From NCBI GenBank assembly GCA_045542595.1, contig JAZQLI010000037.1:10049-74048 (forward strand): a stretch of DNA of 64,000 nt, written 5' to 3'. The DNA is from Scatosoma sp045542595 (GTDB lineage Bacteria; Bacillota; Clostridia; Christensenellales; Borkfalkiaceae). Shown here one piece after another: positions 61,063 to 64,000 of this stretch (the first letter of the stretch is position 1; every line of letters starts with the position of its first letter). The position numbers and the translations under genes are program-made. A model generated the notes under the pieces. That model ran no database searches and was not told where the DNA came from. It saw only the letters and a program-made list of their open reading frames with translations.

Positions 61063-62235
61063 ATGATAAAAATAGGCATTTTCGGCGGTTCGTTCGACCC
61101 CGTGCATAAAGAACACGTTGCCCTTGCCAAAGCGGCGGTGGAAAGCTTGGGCTTGGACGAGCTGTATATCGTTCCTGCAAAAACGCCGCCCCATAAAACG
61201 TATAAAAATTTATCGTCGGATACCGATAGACTGGCTATGTGCCGTTTGGCGTTTGCCGACGTGAAAAATTGCAAGGTGAGCGATTACGAAATTGTAACCG
61301 GCGGAACAAGCTATACCTACTTAACCTGTCGGTATTTTAAACAACGCTTTGAAAACGCGCAGTTGTTTTGGCTTGTGGGTACGGATATGCTGCGTGATTT
61401 TCCCACTTGGAAAAACCCCGAAAGTATTTTAACCGACGTTACCCTTGCCGTGTGCGCCCGAGCGGAAAACGGGGACTGGATAGAACGAGAACAGACGAAA
61501 TTTTACACTCGTTTTCAAAAACGTTTTGCCGTTATTCCTTACAACGGCGCAAACGTTTCGTCAACGGAAATTCGCGTTTTGGCAGGGGCAGGTATGGACG
61601 TAAGCGCGTATACGACTTCAAACGTAGCGGCGTATATTCGACAAAACAAGCTGTATGAAATACCGCAAGCCAAAAACGCGCTGGCACTTTTAAAATCGGA
61701 AAGAAAAGCGCATACTTTGCGCGTTGCCAAGGCGGCGGCGACGAAAGCTGCAAGCTTGCATATTCCCGAAAAACAGGCGATAACTGCCGCACTCTTTCAC
61801 GATTGTGCAAAATATCTCGATATAACCGATAACCGTTTACAAGGTTTTGCCTTGCAGGCGGAATGGGGAGAAGTGCCGCATAGCGTATTGCATCAATATA
61901 CGGGCGCGTATCTTGCGGAAAGCGCGTTCGGTATTACAGATGAAGAAGTGCTTGACGCGGTGCGCTATCACACTAGCGGAAAGGAAAATATGTCGCTTTT
62001 AACAAAGCTGATATTCCTTGCCGATATGTTGGAAGAAGGGCGCGCGTTTTGCGGAGTAGAGCGTTTACGGGCATTGTTTTGGGAGAACGATACTTCGCTT
62101 CCGATAGAAAAACGGTTGGATAAATGTTTAAGCGCGGCGCTTACGCACTCGGTAAACTATTTAACGGAAAGCGGAAAAAAAATTTATCCGCTTACTTTAC
62201 AAGCAAAAGAATATTATAAGCAGGAAAGGAGATAA
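61063..62235 (+). CDS. nadD: NadD-HD fusion: nicotinate-nucleotide adenylyltransferase with YqeK-like phosphohydrolase
   Basis: A 390-residue two-domain protein. The NadD domain (1 to about 200) has 'GGSFDPVHKEHVALAK' (HxGH-like site as 'HKEH'), 'VPAKTPPHK' and 'VSSTEIR'. The HD domain (about 210-390) has 'HTLRVAKAAATKAASLH', 'ALFHDCAKYLD' and 'DAVRYHTSGKENMS', as in YqeK, an Ap4A-type hydrolase. In most Bacillota these are separate neighbouring genes; here they are one frame. NadD makes deamido-NAD. rsfS follows 4 nt later. Confidence 0.93.
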   Translation: MIKIGIFGGSFDPVHKEHVALAKAAVESLGLDELYIVPAKTPPHKTYKNLSSDTDRLAMCRLAFADVKNCKVSDYEIVTGGTSYTYLTCRYFKQRFENAQLFWLVGTDMLRDFPTWKNPESILTDVTLAVCARAENGDWIEREQTKFYTRFQKRFAVIPYNGANVSSTEIRVLAGAGMDVSAYTTSNVAAYIRQNKLYEIPQAKNALALLKSERKAHTLRVAKAAATKAASLHIPEKQAITAALFHDCAKYLDITDNRLQGFALQAEWGEVPHSVLHQYTGAYLAESAFGITDEEVLDAVRYHTSGKENMSLLTKLIFLADMLEEGRAFCGVERLRALFWENDTSLPIEKRLDKCLSAALTHSVNYLTESGKKIYPLTLQAKEYYKQERR

Positions 62236-62239
62236 GAAG

Positions 62240-62635
62240 ATGGCGGAAGTACAATCTAAACAGTTGGTAGAAGTAGTATGCAAGGCGCTTGCGGATAAGC
62301 GCGGCAAGGATATCGTTTCGTTATACGTACGGGAAAAGACTGATTTATGCGATTATTTTTTGATTGCAAGCGGTTCTAACGCGCCACAAATCCGCGCGAT
62401 GGGCGAACGAGTGGAAGAACTTGTAGAAAAAGAGTTGGGGCTTGTGCCCACTCGTACCGAAGGCGTACGCGACGGGCGTTGGGCGGTTATTGATTACGGC
62501 GACGTTATCGTGCATATTTTTAACGACGAAACGCGGCTTTTCTATCATTTAGAACGGTTGTGGCAAACGGGCGAAAATTTGCAAAGATACAACGATAAAA
62601 CGGAAAAGCTGGAAGACGTGCAGCCTGAAAAATAA
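62240..62635 (+). CDS. rsfS: Ribosomal silencing factor RsfS
   Basis: A 131-residue RsfS/YbeB-family protein. 'GKDIVSLYVREKTDLCDYFLIASGSNAPQIRAM' in pieces and 'WAVIDYGDVIVHIFNDETRLFYHLERLW' are diagnostic. It binds uL14 on the large subunit and blocks subunit joining during starvation. The nadD-yqeK-rsfS order is the standard clostridial arrangement. Confidence 0.95.
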   Translation: MAEVQSKQLVEVVCKALADKRGKDIVSLYVREKTDLCDYFLIASGSNAPQIRAMGERVEELVEKELGLVPTRTEGVRDGRWAVIDYGDVIVHIFNDETRLFYHLERLWQTGENLQRYNDKTEKLEDVQPEK

Positions 62636-62642
62636 TATAAAT

Positions 62643-62670
62643 AAAACCGCCTTGCAATAAGGCGGTTTTT
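62643..62670. terminator. Bidirectional terminator
   Basis: AAAACCGCCTT / AAGGCGGTTTT, 11-bp stem with a 5-nt loop. It ends nadD-rsfS and overlaps the stop of the minus-strand gene at 62669. Confidence 0.92.
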
Positions 62671-62980
62671 ACTTAAAGCGTATTTGTTTGGGCTCGGTAA
62701 AGCTCGATTTTACTCTGCGTTTGCGCTCGACGATATAATATACGGGCTCTTCCGATTTTTTCTCGGTAGAGCTTTGTTTTTCGGCTTGCGGCGTTTCTTG
62801 CGGAGTGGAAGTTTGGTGCTGTTGTTTTTGATACCGCCTACCAAGCCGTGCCAGCCGCGCTACGTGTACCAAAATAAAGCATAATGCTAACAGCACGCTT
62901 AGTGATAGAAAGCCTATAAATGGGGAAACGGATAAAAGATATTCACTCATAGGGACAGTATACGGCGTTTTCATTGTCAT
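62669..62980 (-). CDS. Small single-pass membrane protein
   Basis: A 103-residue protein. One transmembrane helix (about 17-42), a basic 'RLARLGRRYQKQQ' segment and a Gln/Thr/Glu-rich cytoplasmic tail ending 'EPKQIRFK'. ATG codons at 62980, 62974 and 62950 are all possible starts; none has a strong ribosome site. Family not recognised. It lies between two plus-strand genes. Confidence 0.5.
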   Translation of the reverse strand: MTMKTPYTVPMSEYLLSVSPFIGFLSLSVLLALCFILVHVARLARLGRRYQKQQHQTSTPQETPQAEKQSSTEKKSEEPVYYIVERKRRVKSSFTEPKQIRFK

Positions 62981-63031
62981 AAATTGCTAAAAACGGGAAT
63001 AAATTGAAAAGCTTTGTCGCATACTCAAACT

Positions 63032-63946
63032 ATGGAAAAGCAAACAGTACAAACCGAACTTACCAAAGTAAACGAAAGCGTACAGCAAAAACCGAGTGAA
63101 AAGGAAAGGGCAAACGGCGTGTTTTTAAACGCTACGGACGCGGAAGAATTCCGCGCGTATAAACGCAAAAAACGCGCGTTGGAAATTGCTGAACGCATTA
63201 CTCGTTCCCAAGGTACTTTAATGGGGGCGGAAGATATTCAACGAGTATGCGAACGGGCAAGACGACTCAAACAAAAAGCGGTACAGCTGCCGCTTACCAA
63301 GCTTTCGCAGGCGAAATATTACCTGTCGGGCAGTAACGTGCTGCTCGATTGCGTTGTGGGCGGCACGGGCGAAACGTTGGCAAAGATAAAGGCATATGAA
63401 GCTAAGTGTGCGGTAAAAAGCGGAGCAAAAGAAATTACGTTGAAGCTTGCGCCGTCGTTTATCGACGGGTGCCGATTTAATGAAATTCGCAAGGAAATTA
63501 AAAAAGTAAAGCGTGCGGCAGGAAAAGCAGTTATCAAAGTTTGGGCGGAAAGCGGTTGCGTTTCTACGGCGCTTTCTCGCGCGGTGAGAATTGCTTCGGA
63601 AGCAGGAGTAAGCTATTTTTGCGTATCCTACTTTCTGGGCTGCGAAAAGTTGCGTTTAGACGTAACGGGCGGCTGCAAATTGCAAATAAGCGGCGTCAAC
63701 GACGCCGACACGTTCAAACGATTGACGGATTTGGGCGTGGCGCGTATCGTAACCGACAACGCTTGGGAGATTTATAACGAGTGGTTAAAGGAAGAAGACA
63801 CTGAAAAACAAGCGGAAAAGGTGGAAGTACGGGAAGAAAAACCTGCGCCGGCAACCGCAAAGAAAGCCGCGTTGGAACGGGCTTTAACTAGGCCTGAAAA
63901 CGACTATCGTTGCCGTTTAGAAGGAACGACGTTGAAATTTTTTTAA
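63032..63946 (+). CDS. DeoC-like TIM-barrel protein, probably catalytically inactive
   Basis: About 304 residues from ATG 63032 (a TTG 18 nt upstream is an alternative; neither has a strong ribosome site). The middle (about 60-255) follows the deoxyribose-phosphate aldolase plan: 'GTGETLAKIKAYEAKCAVKSGAKEI', 'AVIKVWAESGCV', and a final 'LDVTGGCKLQISGVNDADTFKRL' close to the 'GGIRT.EDA' loop. The catalytic Lys of DeoC ('KTSTGF') is replaced by the 'CVSYFLG' stretch, and the 'EIDMVIN' acid is 'EITLKLA'. A charged N-terminal extension and a Lys/Glu-rich C-terminal tail are added. Probably a scaffold or binding protein derived from DeoC. Confidence 0.6.
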   Translation: MEKQTVQTELTKVNESVQQKPSEKERANGVFLNATDAEEFRAYKRKKRALEIAERITRSQGTLMGAEDIQRVCERARRLKQKAVQLPLTKLSQAKYYLSGSNVLLDCVVGGTGETLAKIKAYEAKCAVKSGAKEITLKLAPSFIDGCRFNEIRKEIKKVKRAAGKAVIKVWAESGCVSTALSRAVRIASEAGVSYFCVSYFLGCEKLRLDVTGGCKLQISGVNDADTFKRLTDLGVARIVTDNAWEIYNEWLKEEDTEKQAEKVEVREEKPAPATAKKAALERALTRPENDYRCRLEGTTLKFF

Positions 63947-63957
63947 AGGAGGAATAC

Positions 63958-64000
63958 TTGCGCAGCGTTTTGCCTGGACAACAAAACCCGCGAGGTGTTA
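63958..64000 (+). CDS. Start of a downstream gene (partial, TTG start)
   Basis: A strong AGGAGG (63947-63952) lies 5 nt before TTG at 63958, and the frame stays open to the window end, giving the start 'MRSVLPGQQNPRGV'. Too short to assign. It is 11 nt after the previous stop, so probably the same operon. Confidence 0.5.
   Translation, partial: MRSVLPGQQNPRGV

Noticed and set aside
60968..61180. N-terminal extension of the minus-strand membrane protein to 61180
   Set aside because: It would overlap the NadD gene and its promoter, and the added residues are low-complexity without homology.
1..64000. CRISPR arrays, transposases, integrases, phage genes or rRNA
   Set aside because: No regularly spaced repeats, recombinase motifs or rRNA-like stretches were seen on either strand.

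Overview
The window looks like a chromosomal segment of a low-to-mid GC Gram-positive anaerobe (Clostridia-like, Bacillota). Shine-Dalgarno sites are AGGAGG-like, promoters follow TTGACA-17-TATAAT, and lipoprotein signals are typical of Bacillota. The carbohydrate genes fit a gut bacterium that feeds on host-type glycans. Similar gene sets occur in uncultured Christensenellales-like Clostridia, but the sequence alone does not fix the taxon.

Region 1 (1-32040) is a glycan-utilisation locus. Two large secreted proteins (141-3002 and 5371-9222) share an unfamiliar tandem beta-rich module, and each sits behind a promoter carrying the same 27-bp element. Two near-duplicate AraC-type regulators (3242-5126) lie between them. 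An ABC importer without its own ATPase follows, then a third secreted Ig-like protein and a DUF4838 lipoprotein. After these come GH31, GH20, two sugar isomerase-like TIM barrels, SGNH esterases, a divergent GH95, fucose mutarotase, an alpha/beta hydrolase, a GH112 galactosyl-hexosamine phosphorylase and L-fucose isomerase. None of the glycosidases has a signal peptide. The inferred strategy is capture at the surface, import of intact oligosaccharides, and removal of fucose, hexosamine and galactosyl-hexosamine units in the cytoplasm.

Region 2 (32098-42465) is mostly housekeeping: an SGNH hydrolase, UppP, a cold-shock protein, an Lgt-family protein, galactokinase, glycerol kinase, CCA-adding enzyme, a diacylglycerol kinase-like protein and a PAS-PP2C phosphatase with a Cys cluster. 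It ends with a tRNA-Arg(ACG) preceded by a broken copy of the same tRNA that carries a structured 115-nt insert. This is one of the most unusual features of the window.

Region 3 (42466-52310) holds a GPH-type symporter divergent from a GH2-UxuA-SDR-SGNH operon, which looks like a glucuronide module. A DeoR regulator divergent from RhaB and RhaD follows. The RhaB/RhaD pair could complete the pathway for the fuculose made by FucI.

Region 4 (52414-64000) is core: rpsF-ssb-rpsR, a 1014-residue membrane-anchored repeat protein with a phosphoribosyltransferase, recX-birA-nnr, a NadD-HD fusion, rsfS, small membrane proteins, a DeoC-like protein that has lost its catalytic lysine, and the start of one more gene at the window edge.
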